The translations under genes and the position numbers were made by a program. The notes beneath the pieces were generated by a model that had not been told where the DNA came from, ran no database searches, and worked only from the letters and a program-made list of their open reading frames with translations. A stretch of 64,000 nt of DNA, taken from NCBI RefSeq assembly GCF_041428715.1, contig NZ_CP155572.1; one strand, given 5' to 3'. Each line of letters starts with the position of its first letter. Position 1 is the stretch's first letter. This document shows positions 1-8,555 of the stretch, piece by piece. The DNA is from Sporomusa malonica (GTDB lineage: Bacteria > Bacillota > Negativicutes > Sporomusales > Sporomusaceae).

Positions 1-542
1 ACAATAAGCCGATCAATGGTATTAGACATAATGGGGTCAAGTCCAGCAGTTGGCTCATCATAAAGAACAAGATGAGGGTTGATCGCAATGGCTCTGGCCA
101 AACTGACCCTTTTTTTCATACCGCCTGATAACTCGTTCGGCATAGCATTCTCCTGTCCCCTGAGGCCTACCATGCGCAACTTGCGCCGCACTGTCCGCAA
201 AATCTCTTCCTCTGGCATATCGGTATGCTGCCTAAGACCAAAAGCCACATTTTCTCCTACAGACATTGAATCAAATAGGGCTGAGTACTGAAAAACCATC
301 CCCATTTCCAACCTGACTTTGTTGAGCTCATCTTCAGTCATGCGGGTGATTTCCCGGTCACTGACCCAGACCTCGCCGGAGGTGGGCTTCAACAACCCGA
401 TTATCAGGCGAAGCAGCGTGCTTTTGCCTGATCCACTGGGGCCGATGATGACCATGATCTCCCCTTGCTTCACTGTCAGGTTAATGTCTCTGAGGGTTTG
501 TTTGCCGCGAAAGTTCATATTGACATTAACTAGCTTAATCAT
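1..542 (-). CDS. mlaF: ABC transporter ATP-binding protein, MlaF-like (3' end cut by window edge)
   Basis: ATPase of an Mla-type phospholipid ABC transporter, acting on the cytoplasmic face of the inner membrane with the MlaE-like permease encoded just upstream. The 180 visible residues show Walker A GPSGSGKS (about 34-41), a Q-loop in VFQYSALFDS, the signature ELSGGMKKR and Walker B LVLYDEP followed by the D-loop AGLDP. Reading continues past base 1, so the C-terminus is missing. The ATG start lies 22 bases after the mlaE stop, behind a GAGG-type RBS. The assignment to Mla rather than another ABC ATPase rests on the motif GLDP-IMS and the MlaE neighbour. Mla systems occur in bacteria with an outer membrane. 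Confidence 0.9.
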   Translation of the reverse strand, partial: MIKLVNVNMNFRGKQTLRDINLTVKQGEIMVIIGPSGSGKSTLLRLIIGLLKPTSGEVWVSDREITRMTEDELNKVRLEMGMVFQYSALFDSMSVGENVAFGLRQHTDMPEEEILRTVRRKLRMVGLRGQENAMPNELSGGMKKRVSLARAIAINPHLVLYDEPTAGLDPIMSNTIDRLI

Positions 543-564
543 GGATTTACCTCGTTTAATGTTA

Positions 565-1335
565 CTAACGGTATAATAGTACTGATAAAAAGTAATTACT
601 AACAAAAATCAGAACAATAGACAGTACGACAGAGCCTGTTGTTGCCTGTCCAACGCCTTCAGCGCCTTGCGCGGTAGTTAGTCCTTTGTGACAGCCGATA
701 ATGGCAACAATACCGCCAAAGAACATGGCCTTAACCAAACCACCGGTAATATCGTGCGGTATAGCAAAGACCTTGATCGAGTTAAAGAATGTAAAAGAAC
801 TGATGCCAGAGTATGTTGTAGCAATCATGTAGCTGCCAATTGTACCAATGATATCGGCAAAGATAACTAATACCGGCACCATGACCATGCACGCAATCAT
901 CCGGGGAACTACCAAGTAGGCAACCGGGTTTACGGCCATAACCCGCAGGGCATCGATTTGCTCAGTTACCTTCATAGAGCCAATCTCAGCCGTAATTGCG
1001 GCTCCCACCCGTCCGGCAAACACAACCCCGGTCAAAACGGGCGATAGCTCGCGCCCCATAGCCACTGCTACCAAACCACCGACAGACGACTGTGCCCCGT
1101 ATTTTACAAATTCATGAGCCGTCTGTACCGTCATTACCATGCCGGTGAACAGCATAGTGAGCAACACGATTGGCAGTGAATCTGCACCCAAATGCGCCAT
1201 TTGCCTAAGCAGCAGTGTACTATTCATTTGTCGTAAGTGATAAATCGTCTGACCAAACAAGATTAGCACTTGCCCTATATTCTCAAAAGCACTGATAACA
1301 CTTCTTCCAGTACGGGAAAACAGTTCAATAAGCAT
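565..1335 (-). CDS. mlaE: MlaE/YrbE-family ABC transporter permease
   Basis: Integral membrane subunit (256 aa, the usual family length) of an Mla-type lipid transporter. It has several hydrophobic helices and the conserved MlaE core with GMVMTVQ near residue 65, FAGRVGAAITAEIGSMKVTE near 105-125 and a C-terminal glycine-rich segment (GATTGSV-like). ATG start with AAGGAG seven bases upstream. It is probably the first gene of a short mlaE-mlaF operon, separated from the protease gene behind it by an intrinsic terminator. The MCE-domain partner (MlaD) is not in the window and presumably follows mlaF beyond base 1. Confidence 0.9.
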   Translation of the reverse strand: MLIELFSRTGRSVISAFENIGQVLILFGQTIYHLRQMNSTLLLRQMAHLGADSLPIVLLTMLFTGMVMTVQTAHEFVKYGAQSSVGGLVAVAMGRELSPVLTGVVFAGRVGAAITAEIGSMKVTEQIDALRVMAVNPVAYLVVPRMIACMVMVPVLVIFADIIGTIGSYMIATTYSGISSFTFFNSIKVFAIPHDITGGLVKAMFFGGIVAIIGCHKGLTTAQGAEGVGQATTGSVVLSIVLIFVSNYFLSVLLYR

Positions 1336-1490
1336 AGCTATGCTCCTTAGACCTTACTCAGACTCGGTAAATTAAGATAATGTTTTATTAGTATTCAATA
1401 TCTATTTGCAATTCCCTGCTAAATCACAGTCATTTTAAATTTCCGAAATTTTCCGCATTTCAAGATGGCGGGCAGTTCTCTTTGAAATGA

Positions 1491-1513
1491 AAAAGCCGCT
1501 TAGCGCGGCTTTT
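1491..1513 (-). terminator. Intrinsic terminator after the S55 protease gene
   Basis: Nine-base perfect stem AAAAGCCGC / GCGGCTTTT with a five-base loop. On the minus strand the 3' arm runs into a T run. It lies just downstream of the protease stop codon at 1528 and upstream of mlaE. The A/T-rich arms on both sides would also let it work in the other direction. Confidence 0.8.
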
Positions 1514-1527
1514 CCATTATTAAACCA

Positions 1528-3348
1528 TTATTTTGTTATGTTTATCATGACTTGAGTGTCACCATCTATGATGTAATCTGTGGATATTGATACTTTGCGC
1601 TTGCCGTCGTCGACTTTGCCCGCTTTGGCGGTTTCATTGCCGGTGTGTCCTGTTTTGGCAGGTTTCTTACCAGCAACACCGGGAAGTGCAGGATTAGGTG
1701 TTGGTTCAAACTTATCGGCAACCGGTTTGGCGCTTTTGCCTTCGCCATTCGGATTAGTGTCAGGCATATTCATCTCAATGGTCTCCACAACGATGTCGTT
1801 ATTTCTGTCACGATTGACCAGTTCTTTAACAGCTTCGTCCAGGGATTTTGGCCGGGCTTTGGTCATAAACAGTTTGCTGAGATCTTCCTCACCGTTTTGG
1901 CGTTTGCCAATAAGCTGCGCCATAGAGACCATACCGCCGCCGCGCACTGATAGCATCAGCGTTCCAGGCTGCTGCTCTTTCGGCACAGTATAAGTAATAT
2001 GCCTAGTTATGGGCTCAAGCCGGAATGGTTTGATTTTAACAGCGATATCTACCTTATCGCCAGGTTTGGCCGCAGCAGTGTTGACCTTTGCTTCAAGAAT
2101 AGTTGCTGTGCGCCGTTCGCTGTCTACGGTAACGTTTACTTTAACATCCATAATGTCAACAGCACTGAACTGGTTGCCTGCTAAAAGCGCCAATGCTTCA
2201 TGAACCTCGGCTACCGCCAGCTCACCTATATTTCCTTGCGTATAGAACATATTCTCGCGTTTCAACACGCCGCCGGGAATACCAGCTGCACTGATTTCAA
2301 AGTTGATTCTGGCAGTACCTGAACCAATGCGGTCGGTGGTCTTTTCAATAGCATTAAACACACTGACTGCCGAAAGAACAGGTGCAAGTTCTTCATCCTG
2401 CACAACCTGCGCCCATAGGTCATTGGTACGCCCCAGTGTTTTATCGGTAACACTAATCCGAAGTGGCACAATACCAGGAAATTGTCCAAGTTTACCGGCA
2501 ATACCGGCGCCTCGATCCTGGGTGATCATGCCGATGGTTTCAGTTGAGGTTCCCACTTTGAACGAATTTTCCAAGCCGCTTAATGTAGTATATACCTCAG
2601 CATCTGTCAGGAAATAGTTAGCCTTACCCCGTTTAAGGAACTGATGGCCAAAGGCCAGTATTTTGTCTCCTTCCACATGGGTTACAGTGCCCAAAGCACC
2701 TACGCTGATATCACCCCGTACCAGTTGTACACCAACTGTGCTGCCAGGCTCAACTGTTTTGTAGGCAATGCCATTGTTGCTATCAGACATGCTGCCGCTC
2801 ACTGCGTAAGGAGTCAAATTGTAGGGCTTTAGCTTGTCTGCCAGCAGCTTGAGAGCCTGCTCGCCAAAACCAGACACCATAAGCGGCGTACTTACGGCGT
2901 TACCCTGCTCTTCTTGCCCCCGAGTCTGCAGTTCACCCTGACCGCTATTCAGCTCCCATAACTTAAGCATATCGGCAATGGGTGTTACCATGCCGATCTT
3001 ATGGTCGGTCAACGACCAGCCATAAGCGATGGCCCCAACCAGCTTACCATTTATATATACTGGGCTGCCACTCATTCCCTGAGCAATGCCGCCTGTTCGC
3101 TCGATAACGTCGCCATAGGTGCGAACCAAAATAAGATCACCGGACGGACCTTTTTGCTTCATAACTCCCAATACTTCTACGCCAAATTCCTCAATTTGGC
3201 TGCCTGCAACAACAGTTTTGGCTGTACCATGCATGCCTTTGACAATTTGATCAACAGGCATAAATTCAGGCGCAGCCTGGGCAAAAATCGGCAGCATTAC
3301 GAATACCGCCACTAGCGCCGCCAGGCAACGCCCTATAAGTATACGCAT
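1528..3348 (-). CDS. SpoIVB-type S55 family serine protease, exported
   Basis: Likely a membrane-associated or periplasmic serine protease. Residues 1-25 form a signal peptide ending in AQAA. Residues 28-250 match the SpoIVB peptidase S55 domain, including the catalytic-serine motif GIAQGMSGSPVY (Ser95) and ILAFGHQF near 230, which carries a candidate catalytic His. The roughly 350 residues beyond it include a basic Pro/Lys-rich segment before the end and have no domain I can name. At 606 aa it is longer than B. subtilis SpoIVB (about 425 aa), and I see no clear PDZ domain. It is not in the recN-spo0A neighbourhood typical of spoIVB, so it is probably a paralogue. Followed by a small HlyD-like gene upstream (19-bp gap), suggesting cotranscription. 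Confidence 0.8.
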   Translation of the reverse strand: MRILIGRCLAALVAVFVMLPIFAQAAPEFMPVDQIVKGMHGTAKTVVAGSQIEEFGVEVLGVMKQKGPSGDLILVRTYGDVIERTGGIAQGMSGSPVYINGKLVGAIAYGWSLTDHKIGMVTPIADMLKLWELNSGQGELQTRGQEEQGNAVSTPLMVSGFGEQALKLLADKLKPYNLTPYAVSGSMSDSNNGIAYKTVEPGSTVGVQLVRGDISVGALGTVTHVEGDKILAFGHQFLKRGKANYFLTDAEVYTTLSGLENSFKVGTSTETIGMITQDRGAGIAGKLGQFPGIVPLRISVTDKTLGRTNDLWAQVVQDEELAPVLSAVSVFNAIEKTTDRIGSGTARINFEISAAGIPGGVLKRENMFYTQGNIGELAVAEVHEALALLAGNQFSAVDIMDVKVNVTVDSERRTATILEAKVNTAAAKPGDKVDIAVKIKPFRLEPITRHITYTVPKEQQPGTLMLSVRGGGMVSMAQLIGKRQNGEEDLSKLFMTKARPKSLDEAVKELVNRDRNNDIVVETIEMNMPDTNPNGEGKSAKPVADKFEPTPNPALPGVAGKKPAKTGHTGNETAKAGKVDDGKRKVSISTDYIIDGDTQVMINITK

Positions 3349-3366
3349 ATGTTCATCCTTTCGTAA

Positions 3367-3678
3367 TTACCGCTTAATGGGTTCTATTCGTACTAATGTA
3401 TCACCGCTTCTCACTTTGTCACCCGGCTTAGCCAATACTTCACGGACAATGCCGTCAATGTTGGCGCGTACAGCAACCGCCGGCCCGGTAAGGGTCTCAA
3501 CATATACCAGAATATCGCCTTCCCGCGCCATAGCGCCAGGGGCAATCAAACCGTTTGATAACACATTCCCTGATAATACGCCACGCTGGTCTACCATCTG
3601 GCCAGCTGCCAGTGACCATAGAGCCGCGCTGACAACCAGCAGCAGAGTAATAACAATTATACTCTTTTTATGAGTCAT
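3367..3678 (-). CDS. Small membrane-anchored biotinyl/lipoyl-like (HlyD-type) domain protein
   Basis: A 103-aa protein with one N-terminal transmembrane or signal segment (residues about 8-27) and a C-terminal barrel-like domain resembling biotinyl-lipoyl/HlyD modules: GDILVYVETLTGPAVAV, then NIDGIVREVLAKPGDKV. It lacks the lysine motif (EAMKM or DKA) needed for cofactor attachment, so it is more likely a structural hairpin domain like those of HlyD adaptors. ATG at 3678 is preferred over an upstream GTG because GGCAGGTG precedes it. It lies between the AMIN/NAGPA gene and the S55 protease gene and is probably cotranscribed with them. Function unknown. Confidence 0.65.
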   Translation of the reverse strand: MTHKKSIIVITLLLVVSAALWSLAAGQMVDQRGVLSGNVLSNGLIAPGAMAREGDILVYVETLTGPAVAVRANIDGIVREVLAKPGDKVRSGDTLVRIEPIKR

Positions 3679-3742
3679 ACATAACACCTGCCTTTTGATT
3701 TTTGTGGAAAGGCTTCTCTACTTTCATTATATCGCATTTTCC

Positions 3743-5155
3743 CTAATTGGCAACACGGGAAATTACCAGAGCGTCTCCCACCCGCCGTTCACGCTTGTCT
3801 GAAGGCTTGTTGACAATCTTGCCCTTTATTACCATTTCACTTGAGCCGCCGCCATCTAAATTCATAGCATCTTGTGCACCCAATTCCTGCATGAAGAGCG
3901 CTAGCTCTAAAAGCGTCATGCCAATGCTGTTCTCCTGGCGCCCATCCACGACCACTGCCAGAAGATGGCTGTCAGCTTTCAGACCAATCGCTGTCCGCGG
4001 GGCACGTCCGCCAGCCACATCTGAGCCAAATTCTTCAACTTTTGTCGTTAAAAATACGCTGTTATTCCTAACCAGCATAGGGCCAGCGCCAAGCGCATGC
4101 TGGGTTTTATCCCATACTGGACCTATGGTCTGATTTATTTTCACACTGTCTCCCACCTTAAGGCAGGATATCAGTCTGGCGGCAGCACCATGCGCTGACA
4201 ACACCAGCCCCTCGGCCGGTATTGTGGAATTGTTAGTATTAACGGCAGTTACCTTACCATTGACTACGACGTATTCTATTCCATAATTGTTACTACCAGT
4301 CGCAGGGGCATATAAGCCATTATAGAGTACAAGCTCGTCATCCGCACGTTCTCTGTTAACGGCGTTGATCGGTACTGTCCGGCTATCAGGCAATTCAATC
4401 TTGCCTTCATAGTGAACCTGATCAATGAGCAGCTTGCCATCAGGCATAATACCAAGTGCAGTACGGGGCAATTCAAGTGTGCTGACAATTTCGCCGTCCA
4501 TCTTGAGCAAACCAATTATTGAGCCATCAAGCCCAAAATAAGAGCCGTTAACAGCAGCAAGCGCACGAGACCGTTCAACCATGGGCACTAGCGGTTCAAG
4601 CCCTTGCACTGCGCCATTGGATAAAACAGGCATGATAGCAAAGCCTGAATTCAGATCAACATCCAGGATATGGGCCCATACCGGGCCGCTAGCGGTACTC
4701 CTTAGCCATGAGGTATATTTCATGCCTGGCGCTACTTCTTCTACCAGCTTCTGCTCATAATTTTTAATAATGTCTACAATCAGGCGGTTTGGATTCTTTA
4801 AAGTAAATACTTTGTACATATAGGCTGTTTTGAGATCAACAACCGCCCTAAGTTTGCCTGGCTCAGTTTCAGCCAGCCTTACTTTATCAACGGTCCGGTC
4901 ATTGAAAACAAATTGAGCTGCTGCCTTGCTTACAGCACCTGGCATATCAATGACCAGTCTAAGAGGGTTCTCCAGTGTTGTCACTGTATAGTCAGGCAAT
5001 GTGGTAACATCAAAAACAATCCGCACTGTTTCAGCTGTCTGGCTTGTCCTGATTTTACTTACAACTGCATTCGGGGCGGCTGCTAATGCAGTACTCTGGA
5101 TAATTAGCATAATGAGCGCCATAACAAGCAGACACCGCCGGAAATAATTAGTCAT
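3743..5155 (-). CDS. AMIN-domain phosphodiester glycosidase (NAGPA) family protein
   Basis: Exported 470-aa protein with a signal peptide (1-25). An AMIN-like domain follows (about 28-130, with PLRLVIDMPGAV and PNRLIVDI), a module that binds the cell wall. The C-terminal half is the NAGPA domain (about 180-465), shown by VNGSYFGLDGSIIG, TAIGLKADSHLLAVVVDGRQ and the hallmark NLDGGGSSEMV. Enzymes of this family cleave phosphodiester glycosidic linkages; the substrate here is unknown but is plausibly an envelope glycan. The ATG is preceded by GGATGTG. It sits downstream of the flagellar genes and upstream of the lipoyl-like and S55 protease genes. Confidence 0.85.
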   Translation of the reverse strand: MTNYFRRCLLVMALIMLIIQSTALAAAPNAVVSKIRTSQTAETVRIVFDVTTLPDYTVTTLENPLRLVIDMPGAVSKAAAQFVFNDRTVDKVRLAETEPGKLRAVVDLKTAYMYKVFTLKNPNRLIVDIIKNYEQKLVEEVAPGMKYTSWLRSTASGPVWAHILDVDLNSGFAIMPVLSNGAVQGLEPLVPMVERSRALAAVNGSYFGLDGSIIGLLKMDGEIVSTLELPRTALGIMPDGKLLIDQVHYEGKIELPDSRTVPINAVNRERADDELVLYNGLYAPATGSNNYGIEYVVVNGKVTAVNTNNSTIPAEGLVLSAHGAAARLISCLKVGDSVKINQTIGPVWDKTQHALGAGPMLVRNNSVFLTTKVEEFGSDVAGGRAPRTAIGLKADSHLLAVVVDGRQENSIGMTLLELALFMQELGAQDAMNLDGGGSSEMVIKGKIVNKPSDKRERRVGDALVISRVAN

Positions 5156-5190
5156 AATACCACATCCTTTGAATAAATAGACTTAGTTAA

Positions 5191-5232
5191 TGTCAACGGA
5201 ACCGTCCCCTTGACAGCGTTCCCCTGACAATA
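5191..5232. repeat. Short inverted repeat with TGTCA/TTGACA arms
   Basis: TGTCAA and TTGACA flank CGGAACCGTCCCC, and a second TGACA...TGACA unit follows directly. Such GGAACCGTCCCC-type short repeats are scattered in many Firmicute genomes. It occupies the gap between flgJ and the AMIN/NAGPA gene. No function can be assigned. Confidence 0.4.
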
Positions 5233-5240
5233 TGTAGAGG

Positions 5241-5269
5241 AAGGCCAGGCTATTGAGCAGCCTGGCCTT
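5241..5269 (-). terminator. Hairpin at the flgJ 3' end (possible terminator)
   Basis: An 11-base perfect stem AAGGCCAGGCT / AGCCTGGCCTT with a 7-base loop. The flgJ stop codon lies within it. On the minus strand no T tract follows, so it may protect the 3' end or be a weak terminator rather than a classical one. Confidence 0.5.
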
Positions 5270-5660
5270 TGACAGTGTTTTTACTCAACTGACGGTAGAG
5301 CATATCGGCCAGCCCCATACCGCCAGCTTTCGCCATGTCTTTTGTTAATTCTGTGTCTAATAATGATTGCATGGTCTCTTCGCCAGAAGTTTCGCCCAAG
5401 AGCTTAGTCTTAGGCACAGTGGCTCGCATACGCGAGAGCATCATGTTGAGGAAAACCGCTTCCATCTCCTGACAAGCAGTTTTGAGCTTAGCATCCTCAC
5501 TTTGCTTTATCGAATCTGAAGCCGGCGATTTTGTAGACTGCTCTGACTCCTGGACGGCTTTCGCCAAACGATCGGCAAATGAAGCTCCTTGATCAGGCAC
5601 GACTGCTCCGCTACTTACCGGGATTGTGTTCGGTTGTATGAGATTATTATTTATTTTCAA
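5250..5660 (-). CDS. flgJ: Flagellar rod-binding protein FlgJ (N-terminal domain only)
   Basis: A 136-aa protein matching the rod-binding domain of FlgJ (about 55-125): KTACQEMEAVFLNMMLSRMRAT and KAGGMGLADMLYRQLS. It lacks the C-terminal muramidase of enterobacterial FlgJ, which is common outside gamma-proteobacteria. The protein caps or assists the rod as it crosses the periplasm. The start is TTG with AGGGGTGA eight bases upstream. It is the last gene of flgF-flgG-flgA-flgH-flgI-flgJ and is separated from flgI by a palindromic repeat. Confidence 0.92.
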   Translation of the reverse strand: MKINNNLIQPNTIPVSSGAVVPDQGASFADRLAKAVQESEQSTKSPASDSIKQSEDAKLKTACQEMEAVFLNMMLSRMRATVPKTKLLGETSGEETMQSLLDTELTKDMAKAGGMGLADMLYRQLSKNTVKGQAAQ

Positions 5661-5694
5661 AATAAATTCACCCCTTAATAAGAGGCCCGCAGCT

Positions 5695-5806
5695 GGTTAG
5701 AAATGTCCAGCTGCTAGGCGCGACGAGGACGTGATCGTAGTCGTACTGGGAAGTACGTCGGAGGGAACGCCCGCAGGAGTAACAACGCAGATGGGCGTTT
5801 ATAACC
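5695..5806. repeat. Palindromic repeat family A, copy 1 (between flgI and flgJ)
   Basis: A 112-bp element whose ends are imperfect inverted repeats (GGTTAGAAATGTCCAGCTGC at the left; its right-end counterpart reads GGTTATAAACGCCCATCTGC). The inside contains AACAACGCAGATGGG and GGCGC-type motifs shared with copies at 22325-22447 and 33083-33206. It ends six bases from the flgI stop codon. It has no coding capacity and looks like a MITE-like or structured RNA element in the operon. Confidence 0.75.
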
Positions 5807-5812
5807 TGCTGC

Positions 5813-6934
5813 TTACATTACTTGGAGTTCTGCATGCATTGCTCCCGCCGCTTTTATGGCCTGCAGAATAGAGATGATATCTCGTGGGGTTGCACCTACA
5901 GCATTGAGGGCGGCAACTACATCACCGACGTTTGCCGAAGCTGGTAATACAATTAATCCTGCTGGCTGTTCCTTGGCCTCTACAGTAGTGTCTGTCGTAA
6001 CTACTGTATTGCCGTCAGAGAAGGGCGGTGGTTGAGATACATTAGTTGTCTGTCCAATTTTGACAGTGAGACCGCCTTGGGCGACAGCCACTTGGTCGAT
6101 GGTCACATTACTGCCGATAACAACGGTGCCAGTGCGTTCGTTAATGACGACTTTTGCCACTGTATCAGGGGTAACAGCCAACTCTTCAATTGCTGCAATA
6201 AAGCCGATAAGGTTATCACTGTAATAGTAAGGCACATTGATACTCACTGTACCTGGATCTTTTGCTATGGTTATCGGGCCAAAACGCTGATCAATAGCTT
6301 CACTGATACGGTTTGCAGTAGTAAAGTCAGGCTGGTTGAGGGCTAAATTAATTTTACCTTTGTCCTTATCAGCAAATGTCATAGGCACTTCACGCTCAAC
6401 TAAGGCACCGCTGGGGATATTCCCTACGGTAGGGAAGTTTTTCTGCTGGCTGGAACCGCCACCGCTGGCCGAAAAACCGCCGGTTGATAACGCTCCTTGG
6501 CCAACAGCGTAGACTTGGCCATTAGCCGCCCTCAGCGGGGCTTGCAAGAGCGTCCCCCCTTGCAAGCTTTTGGCATCACCCATAGATGATACTGTAATAT
6601 CGATTGAATCGCCTGATTTGGCGAATGGCGGTAGATTGGCTGTTACCATAACTGCAGCCACGTTTTTGGACTGTAGCTGGGCTGAGCTAACCATAACGCC
6701 GAATGACTTGAGCATATTGGCAACCGATTGAACGGTAAATACACTTTTATTCGAATCACCGGTACCTGCCAGACCTACGACTAAACCATAACCGACCAAT
6801 TGGTTGCTGCGCACTCCCTGTACCTTGGCCACATCCTTAATTCGAGCACTAACTTGTGTTGGAACAGCCATTGCCGGAATTGTCAAACTTACGGCCAGCA
6901 CAGCGACCAGAAGGATTGCTGTAAATTTGCGCAT
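5813..6934 (-). CDS. flgI: Flagellar P-ring protein FlgI
   Basis: Periplasmic P-ring subunit of the flagellar basal body, 373 aa with a cleavable signal peptide (1-22, ending in PAMA). Family motifs are clear: RIKDVAKVQGVRSNQLVGYG (about 28-48), LVVGLAGTGD, NVAAVMVTANLPPFA and the C-terminal INERTGTVVIG. The ATG at 6934 is chosen over an in-frame upstream start because GGAGG lies four bases before it. A P-ring means the flagellum crosses a peptidoglycan layer beneath an outer membrane, so this is direct evidence for a diderm envelope. It is followed by the flgH gene upstream and needs FlgA for assembly. Confidence 0.97.
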   Translation of the reverse strand: MRKFTAILLVAVLAVSLTIPAMAVPTQVSARIKDVAKVQGVRSNQLVGYGLVVGLAGTGDSNKSVFTVQSVANMLKSFGVMVSSAQLQSKNVAAVMVTANLPPFAKSGDSIDITVSSMGDAKSLQGGTLLQAPLRAANGQVYAVGQGALSTGGFSASGGGSSQQKNFPTVGNIPSGALVEREVPMTFADKDKGKINLALNQPDFTTANRISEAIDQRFGPITIAKDPGTVSINVPYYYSDNLIGFIAAIEELAVTPDTVAKVVINERTGTVVIGSNVTIDQVAVAQGGLTVKIGQTTNVSQPPPFSDGNTVVTTDTTVEAKEQPAGLIVLPASANVGDVVAALNAVGATPRDIISILQAIKAAGAMHAELQVM

Positions 6935-6963
6935 ATGTCCTCCGTTTGTGTTTATCATTGTCC

Positions 6964-7548
6964 TTAGAATACGAAGTTGAAGATTTGTGTCAGTATTCCT
7001 TGCCGTTGTTTACGTGTTAGCGGGCCTTTGCCATCGATTCTAAGCTGGGCATCAGCCACATTGCTTGACAATACCGTATTATCAGCAGTTACATCTGCCG
7101 GTCTGACGATACCGGTTATAGTAATTTTCTGTTCTTCACCATTCTGCTTGATACTCTGGGTACCAGAAATAACCATCTGCCCATTTGGTTTAAGTTCAGT
7201 AACTTTAACGGTTACACGGCCTGTCACCTTGTTGGTATTAGCGATAGACCCTTTCGACTGAAAATCATCAGATGTCGCGGCACTTGCTGCAGCTAAGAAA
7301 CTAAATATCCCTACGCCAGCATCAAGATTGGCACTAGCTGATTTTGAGTTAGCGGAACTTCCTGAACGGCTAGCACTTGAAGACTCACTGATAACGATTG
7401 TAATAACGTCACCAACGGCATGGGCCCGGTGGTCAGTAAACAGGTTGGCAGAAGGCACGGCATCTACCCAGAGAGATTCGGCTTGCGCAGTTGGAATAGA
7501 CACCATAATGACTGTGAGTACCAGCAAGAAACCAACAAGCTTACGCAT
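6964..7548 (-). CDS. flgH: Flagellar L-ring protein FlgH
   Basis: Outer-membrane L-ring subunit of the flagellum (194 aa). An N-terminal signal peptide (1-24) ends in AQAE, and there is no obvious lipobox cysteine, unlike the lipoprotein FlgH of proteobacteria. Conserved FlgH segments are GDVITIVISESSSASR (about 46-61), TNKVTGRVTVKVTELKPNG and the C-terminal GKGPLTRKQRQGILTQIFN. ATG at 7548 follows GGTGAGG. It sits between flgA and flgI as in diderm Firmicutes. L-ring genes are absent from monoderm Firmicutes. Confidence 0.95.
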   Translation of the reverse strand: MRKLVGFLLVLTVIMVSIPTAQAESLWVDAVPSANLFTDHRAHAVGDVITIVISESSSASRSGSSANSKSASANLDAGVGIFSFLAAASAATSDDFQSKGSIANTNKVTGRVTVKVTELKPNGQMVISGTQSIKQNGEEQKITITGIVRPADVTADNTVLSSNVADAQLRIDGKGPLTRKQRQGILTQIFNFVF

Positions 7549-7570
7549 CAATACCTCACCTTACTTTCGG

Positions 7571-8545
7571 CTATATATGGGTCTGGATCGTAGTTTCATC
7601 TACTACCTGACCAGTAATCATCTTTTTAGAATTGGCGTTTTGCACTCGAATAAACTGACCTTGGCTGCCATTTTGCAGAGCAATCCCAGGCACACTTACC
7701 GCAATGTGGCCGATTTGGGCAACAATGCGAACTGTTTTGCCACGTTTGACTAGTATTGGCTTTTCCAGCATACTGTCAGTGATGGCTGTCCCTGGAGCCA
7801 ATTGCCGCTTCACAGACAATCCTAGTATTTTATTAAGATCTGTAAAATATCCGGGCGGCATACGCCCGATATCACGCCGCTCAAAGGTTATGTCTGCAGA
7901 ATCAATCAATTCACGCGCGGCTAAGGCGCGGCTTACAACAGCAACTTGTTCATATTTTTTTATATCAAATCTTAGGTTAGCCTTATTATATAGCTGACCA
8001 GCTACTGTAATCCCCACAGTTACATTGGTAGGTGCATTGTACTTAACGCCATATGGCAGTTCAATGGTAACCACAATCTCGCCTGGCGGAACAAGCACAT
8101 CCTGGGTTCTGCCGGCTGGCGTAATAACAATATCGCTGCCAACAAGGCGCTCTTTCAGATAGTTTTCTGCCTGGTCTACAAGCCGCTGTCCAGTGATTAG
8201 CTGAGACAGTGCTGTTATTCTGAATTGCGGCGGGACTTGCCAGCTAATACCGGTAAAGTCTGTATGGCTAGCACTCAATCTTACACCTAAAAGTTCCCCT
8301 GTGAGCACCACACTTCGCCCTGGTGCCGGGGTATTCCCCAGCCTGATTTGACGTAAATTATCGATACGCTGATTGTCTTCACCACTTATAGTGGCGATGT
8401 CCCCAAGGGTAAAATACTGCCCACTAACCAGCGATTCGGCAGCAACATTAATTGTCAGCCCTTGAGCCTTGGCGCTGTTGCCGATAAATAATATACCGGC
8501 AACACATAGGAGTACCATGGTAAGCCGGTATAATTTAATCTTCAT
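7571..8545 (-). CDS. flgA: Flagellar basal body P-ring formation chaperone FlgA
   Basis: Periplasmic chaperone required for P-ring assembly, 324 aa with a signal peptide (1-28). The C-terminal SAF-type domain (about 195-320) shows VVSRALAARELIDSADITFE, DLNKILGLSVKRQLAPGTAI and GKTVRIVAQIGHIAVSVPG, all typical of FlgA/CpaB-like domains. It is longer than E. coli FlgA (219 aa) because of a larger N-terminal region. It lies between flgG and flgH with 10-20 bp gaps, so cotranscription is likely. Confidence 0.93.
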   Translation of the reverse strand: MKIKLYRLTMVLLCVAGILFIGNSAKAQGLTINVAAESLVSGQYFTLGDIATISGEDNQRIDNLRQIRLGNTPAPGRSVVLTGELLGVRLSASHTDFTGISWQVPPQFRITALSQLITGQRLVDQAENYLKERLVGSDIVITPAGRTQDVLVPPGEIVVTIELPYGVKYNAPTNVTVGITVAGQLYNKANLRFDIKKYEQVAVVSRALAARELIDSADITFERRDIGRMPPGYFTDLNKILGLSVKRQLAPGTAITDSMLEKPILVKRGKTVRIVAQIGHIAVSVPGIALQNGSQGQFIRVQNANSKKMITGQVVDETTIQTHI

Positions 8546-8555
8546 TGATTATTCC

